The notes beneath the pieces are model-generated. The model had not been told where the DNA came from. It was given only the letters and a program-made list of their open reading frames with translations, and searched no databases. 7,853 nucleotides of DNA, taken from contig JAAYGZ010000311.1 in the NCBI GenBank assembly GCA_012727515.1, positions 1 to 7,853 on the forward strand. Reading direction: 5' to 3'. The position numbers were made by a program, and so were the translations under genes. How positions within the stretch are numbered: the first letter of the stretch is position 1; every line of letters starts with the position of its first letter. Source of the DNA: Desulfovibrionales bacterium. GTDB taxonomy: Bacteria; Desulfobacterota; Desulfovibrionia; Desulfovibrionales; Desulfomicrobiaceae. Shown in pieces: positions 1 to 6,452 of this stretch.

Positions 1-434
1 GAACCTTTGTCCGCCTGCCCAACAGTGCGCCCATGGCTGGTTTCGGGGATAACCGGACCTATATGTACCAGAATAATCCCATTGATAATCAGACCCATCT
101 GGGCGCTGACCTGGCCTCCCTGGTCACCTCGCCGGTGCCGGCTGGCAATACCGGGCGCGTGATCCTGGCGGAATTTATGGGTATTTACGGTAATGTCATT
201 GTTCTGGATCATGGCTTTGGCGTCCATTCCCTGTACTCTCATCTCAGCGAAATCCATGTGCACAAAGGTGATACAGTCCAACGCAATCAGATCATTGGCA
301 AAACAGGAGCAACAGGCATGGCTGGCGGCGATCACCTGCACTTTGGCATGCTTATCTCCGGAATACAGGTGCAGCCCATTGAATGGTGGGATAGTCATTG
401 GATTCGGGACAATATTACCTCAAAACTCAACTAG
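1..434 (+). CDS. M23 family zinc metallopeptidase, C-terminal part (5' truncated by window edge)
   Basis: The reading frame is open from base 3 to the TAG at 432-434, giving 143 visible residues. The N-terminus lies outside the window, and the ATG at base 33 is probably an internal Met because the frame continues upstream with TFVRLPNSAP. The catalytic LytM/M23 core is complete. The first zinc ligands are in THLGAD (His32 and Asp36, counting from base 3), a catalytic-type His is in LYSHL (His80), and the HxH motif is in GGDHLHFG (His111 and His113). The GDTVQRNQIIGKTGATG stretch is the usual glycine-rich turn before HxH. Family members cut peptide cross-links in peptidoglycan and act in the periplasm. 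The WWDSHWI tail is typical of a proteobacterial subgroup as I recall it. All metal ligands are present, so it is probably an active enzyme rather than an EnvC/NlpD-like activator. Signal peptide or membrane anchor cannot be judged. Confidence 0.9.
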   Translation, partial: TFVRLPNSAPMAGFGDNRTYMYQNNPIDNQTHLGADLASLVTSPVPAGNTGRVILAEFMGIYGNVIVLDHGFGVHSLYSHLSEIHVHKGDTVQRNQIIGKTGATGMAGGDHLHFGMLISGIQVQPIEWWDSHWIRDNITSKLN

Positions 435-527
435 GGACGCGCTGATCAGCTCAGTCCTTGCGGGTTTATGCCCTATGGGTAGATCGCAGCAACGCGGCAA
501 TCTGTAACGTAGTGCTCAATCAATAAT

Positions 528-570
528 TCTGGATTGCTTCCCGCTTCGATTCCTCGCGGTCGCAATGATG
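528..570. repeat. Dispersed palindromic repeat, TCTGGATTGCTTC...GCAATGATG type
   Basis: The segment begins TCTGGATTGCTTC (528-540) and ends CGCAATGATG (561-570). ATTGC at 533-537 and GCAAT at 562-566 form the outer inverted arms, with a GC-rich imperfect interior (CCCGCTTCG and CCTCGCGG). It resembles the short element CGTCATTGCGAGCGAAGCGAAGCAATCCAGA, read in reverse complement, which recurs in intergenic DNA of many bacteria. It lies just upstream of the adenine deaminase start and would fall inside an N-terminal extension if the first in-frame ATG (534) were used, which argues against that start. Copy number in this genome cannot be seen here. Confidence 0.55.
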
Positions 571-611
571 AATTTCGGTTTAATCAGCATAACCCCAGCA
601 TTTTCTCAACC

Positions 612-615
612 GAGG
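612..615 (+). promoter_or_regulatory. Ribosome binding site that decides the ade start
   Basis: GAGG lies 8 nt before the ATG at 624 but only 2 nt before the ATG at 618. The earlier in-frame ATG at 534 has no purine-rich Shine-Dalgarno sequence before it and would translate the dispersed repeat. Start 624 also gives an N-terminus MTRSRPSLIAQARG, which matches where adenine deaminases normally begin. Confidence 0.65.
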
Positions 616-623
616 CGATGTAC

Positions 624-2333
624 ATGACCAGATCCAGACCTTCTCTTATTGCTCAGGCACGGGGCCTGGCTCCGGTGGACATGCTGATTCAGGACTGTCA
701 GGTCATCAATGTTCTGTCAGGTGAAATTCATCATGCTCATGTGGCTGTGTCTGATGGCGTGATCATTGGCTTTGGCGACTATGCAGCGCGCACCGTGGTG
801 CAGGCCAGGGGACACTACCTCTGCCCAGGCCTTATTGAAGGCCATATTCACATTGAATCCACCATGCTGGACCCGGTCCGTTTTGCCCGAACCGTGGCAG
901 CTCACGGCACAGCAGTGGTTGTTTGCGACCCGCATGAGATTGCCAATGTTTTAGGCCTCTCAGGTATCAAGTGGCTGCTTGATGTCACGACAAACCTGCC
1001 TGTGGAAATTTACTGCATGATGCCTTCGTGCGTGCCTGCCACGCACCTGGAAACAGCCGGAGCAGCCTTGGATGCGGGCGACATAGATCATATGCTTGCC
1101 ACGTATCTACGCCGTATCCTGGGCCTGGCAGAAATGATGAATTATCCTGGAGTGCTGTCTGAAGACCCTGATGTTATGGCCAAACTTCAGGCCGCTGCCG
1201 GATACCCTCGTGATGGCCATGCCCCAGGTCTGAGTGGACATGATCTTAGTGCCTATATTCTGGCAGGCCCAGCCTCAGACCATGAATCCTGTCACCTGGA
1301 TGAAGCCAGAGAAAAACTCCGCAAGGGTATGCATCTGATGATCCGTGAAGGCAGCTCAGCAAAAAACTTGCGTGATCTTGTGCCCCTGGTCCAGGACTAT
1401 AATAGCCAGAACTGTTCCCTGGTCACAGATGATCGCCACTGCGACGATCTGGTGCGACACGGGCATCTGGATTACACGGTACGGCTGGCCATACGCCACG
1501 GCATATCGCCCCTGCGGGCCATTCAAATGGCGTCAATCAATACGGCCCGCTATGTTGGACTGCGCCGCAGAGGAGCCATTGCTCCTGGATTTCGGGCTGA
1601 TTTCATGCTGCTTGATGACCTGGAAGAATTGAGCATTGCAGAAGTGTATCTGGCCGGACAGCCCATTGATGCCCACTCGTGGGCTGCTGGACCTTCAGCC
1701 CACACAGTGACCAAGAGCGTGCATATTGCGCCAGACCCGCCTCCATCTCTGACAATTCCAGCCCATGAAGGGCCGGTGCGGGTTATCCAGGTTGTGCCTG
1801 GACAAATTGTCACTGAATCCGTTGAGCTTCTGCCCACTGTGGAACATGGCCACATTGTGGCTGACCCTAGGCGCGACATTGCCAAATTGGCAGTGCTGGA
1901 ACGGCATCACGGTTCAGGTCATATTGGCTTGGGGCTGGTACGCGGGCTGGGGCTTCAGCGTGGCGCTCTGGCCAGCACAGTGGCCCATGATTCACACAAT
2001 CTGATTGTGGCAGGGGTAAATGATCAGGACATGCTGGCTGCTGTCCAGGCCCTGGTTGCGTCTGGCGGAGGTTTGGTCTGCGTATGCGCCGGGCAGATTT
2101 GTGCGCAACTTCCGTTACCCGTGGCCGGGCTTATGAGTGACCAGGAGCCTGCCCAGGTAACGCTGGCTTTAGACCAACTGAATGCTGCAGCCCGCACTCT
2201 GGGCTGCCCGGAATCCATCAATCCGTTTATGCTGCTTTCGTTTCTTGCCCTGCCCGTTATTCCGCGCCTGCGCCTGACAGACCTTGGGTTGGTAGATGTG
2301 CAGGACTTTTGTCTTGTTTCTCTGGGTGCATAG
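624..2333 (+). CDS. ade: Adenine deaminase
   Basis: The product is a 569-residue cytoplasmic amidohydrolase that converts adenine to hypoxanthine and ammonia in purine salvage. The length matches the bacterial Ade family (about 570-590). Visible signatures, numbered from the ATG at 624, are the metal-binding GHIHIES (73-79; His74 and His76), CDPHEIANVLG (101-111), AEMMNYPGV (Glu170), DGHAPGLSG (His199), SDHE (His220), the MIREGSSAKN segment, and VTDDRHCDDL (Asp269, Asp270, Arg271), which carries the catalytic-type aspartate. The C-terminal domain keeps RHHGSGHIGLGLVRGLGL and VAHDSHNLIVAG, characteristic of Ade and absent from most other amidohydrolases. No key residue is missing. The gene follows the M23 gene by 189 bp and is probably separately expressed, although I found no convincing promoter. 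It converges on uraA. The ammonia product links it by theme to the nearby glnN. Confidence 0.96.
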   Translation: MTRSRPSLIAQARGLAPVDMLIQDCQVINVLSGEIHHAHVAVSDGVIIGFGDYAARTVVQARGHYLCPGLIEGHIHIESTMLDPVRFARTVAAHGTAVVVCDPHEIANVLGLSGIKWLLDVTTNLPVEIYCMMPSCVPATHLETAGAALDAGDIDHMLATYLRRILGLAEMMNYPGVLSEDPDVMAKLQAAAGYPRDGHAPGLSGHDLSAYILAGPASDHESCHLDEAREKLRKGMHLMIREGSSAKNLRDLVPLVQDYNSQNCSLVTDDRHCDDLVRHGHLDYTVRLAIRHGISPLRAIQMASINTARYVGLRRRGAIAPGFRADFMLLDDLEELSIAEVYLAGQPIDAHSWAAGPSAHTVTKSVHIAPDPPPSLTIPAHEGPVRVIQVVPGQIVTESVELLPTVEHGHIVADPRRDIAKLAVLERHHGSGHIGLGLVRGLGLQRGALASTVAHDSHNLIVAGVNDQDMLAAVQALVASGGGLVCVCAGQICAQLPLPVAGLMSDQEPAQVTLALDQLNAAARTLGCPESINPFMLLSFLALPVIPRLRLTDLGLVDVQDFCLVSLGA

Positions 2334-2367
2334 CCGGCGGTGTTACGCACCCAGAGGATGACGTTTT
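2320..2367 (+). terminator. Stem-loop between convergent ade and uraA
   Basis: CTCTGGGTGC (2320-2329) and GCACCCAGAG (2347-2356) form a perfect 10-bp inverted repeat with a 17-nt loop. On the plus strand a short T4 tract follows at 2364-2367. The left arm covers the last codons of ade, and the stop codon falls in the loop. No T-run follows on the minus strand, so it is a better terminator for ade than for uraA. The U tract is weak and begins 7 nt after the stem. Confidence 0.55.
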
Positions 2368-3655
2368 ATTCAGCCGTGCTGTTGTGTTGGGTCAGGCCCA
2401 GACATTCCAGAGCGTGAAACGTCATGGACAAGCCCATACCAACCACAGTGCCCAGGGCCATGCCCTTGAGCTGCACTGTTCCAATGGATACTGCGGCGCC
2501 GCTTAAACCCACAATCAGCACCACAGCGGTCAGCATAAGATTTGCTGGCTTGGAATAATCCACCTTTGCTTCAACCAGCATCCGAATACCAGAGGCCGCA
2601 ATAACGCCAAAAAGCAAAATACAGATTCCGCCCATAACCGGGGTCGGGATGGACTGAATAAACGCAGACAGTTTGCCCACAAAGCCCAGGGCAATGGAAA
2701 TAACTGCTGCCCCGCCAATGACCCACACAGAATAGACCCGGGTAATGGCCATGACTCCGATATTTTCTCCATAGGTTGTCACTGGCACAGAACCCATAAA
2801 TCCCGAAAGCATGGTGGACAAACCATCACCCAGCAAAGAGCGGTGCAGACCAGGATCTTTGGTCAGATCACGGTTGACGATATTTCCTGTCACCACCAGA
2901 TGCCCGATATGCTCGGAAATAACCACCAAGGATGCGGGAAGAATAATGATAATGGCATTCAGATCAAACTTGGGCACATATACGCTCGGAAAGGCCAGCA
3001 CCGGGGCCGCAGCAATGCTGTCAAAGGACACCATGCCCATAAAAATGGAGACAACATAGCCCACAATAATGCCGATCAGCACGGGAATAACCGCCATAAA
3101 CCCCCGAAAAACCACTGAGCCAAAGGCAACCACCAGCAAGGTGACCATAGAGACAACAATGGCGTCAAAATTATACGCGCCATTGGCATCCGGGGTCAGG
3201 CCAGCCATGCCTGTGGCCACGCCTGCCAGCTCCAGACCAATCAGAGCCACAATAGGCCCCATGGTGGCTGGCGGCAGAACAACCTTGATCCAGTCAGAAC
3301 CAAATCTGCCGATAACCAGCGCAACCAGGCAAAAAATAAGCCCTGAAGCGATAAATCCGCCCAGGGCCAGGGGATAGTTCGCGCCCCACAGGGCCTGGTC
3401 CGTACCCAGCACCACAAAAACAGGAGATAAAAATGCAAAACTGGAACCTAAAAATGCCGGAGCCTTACCTTTGCACAAAACCAGGTACAGCAGCGTGCCA
3501 ATGCCGTTCATGAGCAGCACAATGGCCGGATCAATACGAAACAATGTCGGCACCAGGACCGATGCCCCGAACATGGCAAATAAATGCTGTAAACTCAGGG
3601 GAAAGCCCTGAAGTACAGGCACTTTTTCCTCAACCTGAATAATCCTTCGTGTCAT
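2366..3655 (-). CDS. uraA: Uracil/xanthine permease of the NCS2 family (UraA-like)
   Basis: The product is a 429-residue inner-membrane nucleobase:proton symporter, the same length as E. coli UraA. The N-terminus MTRRIIQVEEKVPVLQGFPLSLQHLFAMFG aligns almost word for word with UraA as I recall it. Substrate-site elements are present: LGSSFAFLSP with Phe73, VVISEHIGHLVVTGNIV with Glu248 and His252 (equivalents of E. coli Glu241 and His245), and TTYGENIGVMAITRVYS with Glu297 (equivalent of Glu290). Repeated hydrophobic segments fit the 14-helix fold. The start at 3655 is chosen because AGGAGA lies 5 nt upstream; an upstream ATG at 3709 would add 18 unrelated residues. Uracil is the likeliest substrate, but NCS2 members also carry xanthine and other bases, and the adenine deaminase neighbour keeps a purine role open. 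It lies downstream of glnN on the same strand but after a strong terminator, so it is probably transcribed from its own promoter. Confidence 0.94.
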   Translation of the reverse strand: MTRRIIQVEEKVPVLQGFPLSLQHLFAMFGASVLVPTLFRIDPAIVLLMNGIGTLLYLVLCKGKAPAFLGSSFAFLSPVFVVLGTDQALWGANYPLALGGFIASGLIFCLVALVIGRFGSDWIKVVLPPATMGPIVALIGLELAGVATGMAGLTPDANGAYNFDAIVVSMVTLLVVAFGSVVFRGFMAVIPVLIGIIVGYVVSIFMGMVSFDSIAAAPVLAFPSVYVPKFDLNAIIIILPASLVVISEHIGHLVVTGNIVNRDLTKDPGLHRSLLGDGLSTMLSGFMGSVPVTTYGENIGVMAITRVYSVWVIGGAAVISIALGFVGKLSAFIQSIPTPVMGGICILLFGVIAASGIRMLVEAKVDYSKPANLMLTAVVLIVGLSGAAVSIGTVQLKGMALGTVVGMGLSMTFHALECLGLTQHNSTAE

Positions 3656-3660
3656 GATAG

Positions 3661-3666
3661 TCTCCT
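3661..3666 (-). promoter_or_regulatory. uraA ribosome binding site
   Basis: On the minus strand AGGAGA is followed by 5 nt (CTATC) and then the ATG at 3655. This fixes the uraA start in preference to the upstream ATG at 3709. Confidence 0.75.
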
Positions 3667-3728
3667 GACAGGTACTGTGTTGCAAGGCCAAGCGGCCCGT
3701 CCCGCGCACAAATCCTCATCCCACCGGT

Positions 3729-3771
3729 AAAAAATCGCATTTTCTGTATATATACCCCTGTGACCGGTCAA
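3729..3771 (-). promoter_or_regulatory. Putative uraA promoter with GATTTTTT start region
   Basis: Reading the minus strand, a -35-like TTGACC lies at 3771-3766, followed by an alternating TA-rich stretch. The -10 element could be TATACA (3750-3745, spacing 15) or TACAGA (3748-3743, spacing 17). GATTTTTT follows at 3736-3729. The -35 hexamer overlaps a perfect 10-bp palindrome, TGACCGGTCA (3761-3770). The promoter lies after the glnN terminator and about 75 nt before uraA, which fits independent expression. Neither -10 candidate is a strong match, so the exact start is uncertain. Confidence 0.45.
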
Positions 3772-3792
3772 GAAGCCTGCTGAAGCACAAAT

Positions 3793-3823
3793 AAAAAAAG
3801 GCCGCTCCTTACGGAAACGGCCT
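3793..3823 (-). terminator. Intrinsic terminator of glnN
   Basis: On the minus strand AGGCCG (3823-3818) pairs with CGGCCT (3804-3799), and inner TCC/GGA pairs close a GTAA loop. A run of seven T residues follows at once (3799-3793 complement). The hairpin begins 37 nt after the glnN stop codon. It separates glnN from uraA transcription. Confidence 0.9.
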
Positions 3824-3859
3824 GTATCCATGCAGCATGTATATGCACCCCAGGGTCCG

Positions 3860-6043
3860 CTAGCGGATAAACAACATTTCCATGTAGCTGGGCAGAGTCC
3901 ATAAATCATCGGCAATAATGGTTTCCAGCAGATCAGCATGTTTACGGACTTCAGCCATGGCTGGCAAAATAACATCACAGTAATATCTGGCCTGAACCAG
4001 AGCTGTGCCACCCCTGGGTGAATCTATCAGCTCCTGCAATTCATAGGTTACTTTCTGCATCCCACGCAGGTTGGCTGTAAGCTGATCCAGCGTGGTGGTT
4101 CCATATTCCCTGTTAATGGCCTGCATATTGGCACAGGCCTGAGCCAGCTCATTCTGATAGCGGAACGAGGCCGGAAAAATCACGGTCTTGGCCATACGCA
4201 GCATCAGGTTGGCTTCGGTTTCAATGGTTTTGCAGTACTGTTCCAGATAAATTTCTTCACGAGAGCGTAGTTCTGCTTCACTCAGCACGCCATATTTGGT
4301 GAAAAGCGCAATTGAGGATGGCGCTGTAAGGGCAGGCAGAGCATCCGGGGTGGTTCTGAGGTTGGGCAGGCCTCGACGTTCTGCCTCCTGCTGCCATTCC
4401 TGAGAATATCCATCACCGTTAAAAATAATGGCTTCACAATCCAGCATGATTTTTTGCAGCACAGCCTGCACTGCGGCATTGAATTTTTTCTCATCGCCAC
4501 CTGTGGCCTGCTCCAGTTCTGTGGCAATATAGTCTAATGATTCAGCCAAGATGGTATTTAAGGCCACCTGCGAGCCTGCAATAGACATGGAAGAACCAAC
4601 GGCCCGGAACTCAAAACGGTTGCCAGTAAAGGCAAATGGACTCGTGCGGTTCCGATCCCCTGGATCACGGGGCAGAGGGGGCAGAGTATCCACCCCAATG
4701 TTCATAATACATTTCTGCTTGCAGCCTTTAACCTTGCCGTGCTTGATCTGCTCAAAAACATCCGTCAGCTGCTCCCCAAGATACACAGAAATAATGGCCG
4801 GAGGTGCTTCATGAGCGCCAAGGCGGTGGTCATTGGATGCGCTGGCCACAGTAGCCCGCAGCAACGCCCCGTATTTATACACAGCGCGGATAGCCGCAGC
4901 GCAAAAAACAAGAAACTGGGCATTGTCATGGGGCGTATCGCCCGGCTCAAACAAACATCCTACTTCATCATTGCCTATGGAATAATTAAGATGCTTGCCT
5001 GAACCATTGATGCCGGCAAACGGTTTTTCATGCAGCAGGCAGACCATGCCATAACGCTTGGCCACGCTGCGCAGAACAGCCATGATGAGTTGGTTGTGGT
5101 CCGTGGCCAGGTTGCCCTGTTCATAAATAGGCGCAATTTCAAACTGGCTGGGCGCTGTTTCATTATGCCTGGTTTTGACGGGAATACCGAGCTTGAACAG
5201 CTCCCGGTCCACCTCCATCATAAAGGACATCACCCGGCGCGGGGTAACTCCAAAGTATTGATCACCAAACTCCTGGCCTTTGGCAGGCTTGGCCCCGAAA
5301 AGGCTGCGCCCCGCAATAAGCAGGTCAGGGCGGGCAAACACAAAATTGCGGTCAATAAGAAAATACTCTTGTTCAGCCCCGGCATAGCAGGTCACAGGCA
5401 GTCTGGTTTCCACGCCAAAAAGTTGTAATACGCGCTTGGCTTGTTTGTTGAGCGCCTGTTGTGAACGCAACAGCGGCGTCTTTTTATCCAGCGCTTCACC
5501 AGTCCAGGAGACAAACGCCGTGGGAATACATAAAAATGTGCCATTGGGATTTTCTAAAAGATAGGCCGGGCTGGTGACATCCCAGGCCGTGTAGCCCCTG
5601 GCTTCAAATGTAGCCCGCAGACCGCCGGATGGAAAACTCGATGCATCAGACTCGCCCTGAATGAGCATGGTGCCGCTGAACTCCGCCAAAGCACCACCCT
5701 TGCCATCAGGCACCAGAAATGAGTCATGCTTTTCTGCGGTCAGACCTGTCAGGGGGTAAAATACATGGGTAAAATGCGTGGCTCCTTTTTCAATGGCCCA
5801 GTCCTTCATGGCATTGGCCACCACATCTGCCACAGACGGGTCCAGCTTTTCACCCAGTTCCATGGTTTTTTTCAAGGATACGTAAACTTTTTTGGGCAAT
5901 CGCTGGCGCATAACCTTATCGCTGAACACGTTGCAGCCAAAAATTTCTGTTGGCGATGATTCATTAAAATTCAAAGCCGCTGGCTCAGGCTTGTACTCAG
6001 TAATTGCTTTGATGGCGTCCCGACGCGCCATAATTCCGTTCAT
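3860..6043 (-). CDS. glnN: Glutamine synthetase type III
   Basis: The product is a 727-residue cytoplasmic enzyme that makes glutamine from glutamate, ammonia and ATP. The length is typical of GSIII (about 700-730) and far from GSI (about 470). Domain order matches GSIII: an N-terminal region with [17 protein letters not shown] (36-51) and [19 protein letters not shown] (91-109), [19 protein letters not shown] (137-155), and then catalytic motifs [11 protein letters not shown] (221-231), [17 protein letters not shown] (292-308), [14 protein letters not shown] (338-351), [17 protein letters not shown] (407-423) and [20 protein letters not shown] (465-484). A long helical C-terminal extension follows. 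The GSI adenylylation motif (NLYxLPPE) is not visible, so GlnE-type control is unlikely. The start is supported by GGAGG (6053-6049) 5 nt upstream; the ATG at 6031 is too far from it. The gene has its own terminator. A tandem 11-bp repeat overlaps its predicted promoter. Confidence 0.97.
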   Translation of the reverse strand: MNGIMARRDAIKAITEYKPEPAALNFNESSPTEIFGCNVFSDKVMRQRLPKKVYVSLKKTMELGEKLDPSVADVVANAMKDWAIEKGATHFTHVFYPLTGLTAEKHDSFLVPDGKGGALAEFSGTMLIQGESDASSFPSGGLRATFEARGYTAWDVTSPAYLLENPNGTFLCIPTAFVSWTGEALDKKTPLLRSQQALNKQAKRVLQLFGVETRLPVTCYAGAEQEYFLIDRNFVFARPDLLIAGRSLFGAKPAKGQEFGDQYFGVTPRRVMSFMMEVDRELFKLGIPVKTRHNETAPSQFEIAPIYEQGNLATDHNQLIMAVLRSVAKRYGMVCLLHEKPFAGINGSGKHLNYSIGNDEVGCLFEPGDTPHDNAQFLVFCAAAIRAVYKYGALLRATVASASNDHRLGAHEAPPAIISVYLGEQLTDVFEQIKHGKVKGCKQKCIMNIGVDTLPPLPRDPGDRNRTSPFAFTGNRFEFRAVGSSMSIAGSQVALNTILAESLDYIATELEQATGGDEKKFNAAVQAVLQKIMLDCEAIIFNGDGYSQEWQQEAERRGLPNLRTTPDALPALTAPSSIALFTKYGVLSEAELRSREEIYLEQYCKTIETEANLMLRMAKTVIFPASFRYQNELAQACANMQAINREYGTTTLDQLTANLRGMQKVTYELQELIDSPRGGTALVQARYYCDVILPAMAEVRKHADLLETIIADDLWTLPSYMEMLFIR

Positions 6044-6063
6044 GGATTCCTCCGCATAACAGG

Positions 6064-6092
6064 CTTATATATTTTGGCACAAAATGTGATAA
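6064..6092 (-). promoter_or_regulatory. Putative glnN sigma-70-type promoter
   Basis: On the minus strand TTATCA (6092-6087, 4 of 6 to the -35 consensus) is followed after 17 bp by TATAAG (6069-6064, 5 of 6 to the -10 consensus). A start near 6057 would leave a leader of about 14 nt that contains GGAGG. The -35 element lies inside the promoter-proximal copy of the tandem 11-bp repeat. Confidence 0.45.
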
Positions 6093-6104
6093 TAATGTGA
6101 TAAT
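6083..6104. repeat. Perfect tandem 11-bp direct repeat upstream of glnN
   Basis: AATGTGATAAT occurs twice with no gap (6083-6093 and 6094-6104); on the glnN strand each unit reads ATTATCACATT. The 11-bp period is about one helical turn, so both copies face the same side of the DNA. The position over and just upstream of the predicted -35 element suggests a protein-binding site, but no known regulator consensus is recognised. Confidence 0.6.
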
Positions 6105-6274
6105 TATGATCTGGTCGAACAATCTGCACAGGCCCAAGGCGCTCTTGTGAATGATGCGCACCTGTCCTGCGCCCGAAAAAATGACATTTTTGCTCAACCA
6201 ATTCCAGTAATTTTATAGACCACACCCAGCACAAAAAGGACAATTCTCAGTCATATCTGAATCTTACTCTACAG

Positions 6275-6312
6275 AAAAAAAATCAGAGCCAGGCTTATTA
6301 AAAAATCTCTGA
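6275..6312 (-). terminator. Terminator-like hairpin with T8 tract in the intergenic region
   Basis: On the minus strand TCAGAG (6312-6307) can pair with CTCTGA (6288-6283), followed directly by eight T residues (6282-6275). The stem is only 6 bp and the loop is 18 nt, so it is a modest terminator. No known gene upstream on this strand would use it, since the EAL-HDOD gene is divergent. It could end a small RNA or attenuate a long glnN leader. Confidence 0.35.
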
Positions 6313-6322
6313 ACCAGGATAT

Positions 6323-6340
6323 GCGCTGTAAAGACAGCGC
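6323..6340. other. Perfect 7-bp hairpin, GCGCTGT/ACAGCGC
   Basis: GCGCTGT (6323-6329), loop AAAG, and ACAGCGC (6334-6340) form a perfect GC-rich stem-loop. ATCTCTG occurs as a direct repeat on each side (6305-6311 and 6343-6349). On the plus strand TTGTTTTTCT follows about 10 nt later, too far for a standard terminator. The role is unknown. Confidence 0.45.
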
Positions 6341-6402
6341 GGATCTCTGCTTGTTTTTCTATGGGATTGCGATACACACCACCATAAGAAAACGCGACTC
6401 TC

Positions 6403-6431
6403 TTGCCTGCCCATGAGGGCCAAGCTAACCT
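6403..6431 (+). promoter_or_regulatory. Weak candidate promoter for the EAL-HDOD gene
   Basis: TTGCCT (6403-6408) and TAACCT (6426-6431) are spaced by 17 bp and end 21 nt before the ATG. The -10 match is poor (3 of 6), so this is only the best sigma-70-like candidate seen close to the gene. Confidence 0.2.
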
Positions 6432-6452
6432 TCACACGGACCGGATCACCAC

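Larger units (their letters stand above)
6044..6452. other. Divergent intergenic region between glnN and the EAL-HDOD gene
   Basis: This 409-bp stretch is AT-richer than the flanking genes and holds no convincing coding sequence. From the glnN side it contains the glnN Shine-Dalgarno sequence and promoter, the tandem 11-bp repeat, a small GCGCA/TGCGC inverted repeat (6156-6172), a minus-strand terminator-like hairpin with a T8 tract (6275-6312), a perfect 7-bp hairpin (6323-6340), and weak promoter-like sequence before the EAL-HDOD gene. I looked for a sigma-54 -24/-12 element (GG-N10-GC) in front of glnN and saw none. Confidence 0.7.

Noticed and set aside
441..450. Perfect 10-bp palindrome GCTGATCAGC just after the M23 stop codon
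   Set aside because: It is short, has no loop or T tract, and has no promoter-like context; a chance palindrome is likely.
534..623. N-terminal extension of adenine deaminase from the ATG at 534
   Set aside because: It has no ribosome binding site, translates the dispersed repeat, and adds 30 residues not found in the family; the ATG at 624 has GAGG at good spacing.
3656..3709. 18-residue N-terminal extension of UraA
   Set aside because: The ATG at 3655 has a clear AGGAGA site and gives the family N-terminus and the E. coli length.
6075..6090. Sigma-54-like TGGCAC at 6075-6080 on the plus strand
   Set aside because: The required GC 10 nt after the GG is absent (GA instead), and the position is far from the EAL-HDOD gene.
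6156..6172. GCGCA/TGCGC inverted repeat as a terminator
   Set aside because: The stem is only 5 bp with no T tract after it on either strand.
6040..6243. 67-codon minus-strand frame upstream of glnN
   Set aside because: It overlaps the glnN start, promoter and tandem repeat, has no good ribosome binding site and no recognisable protein character.
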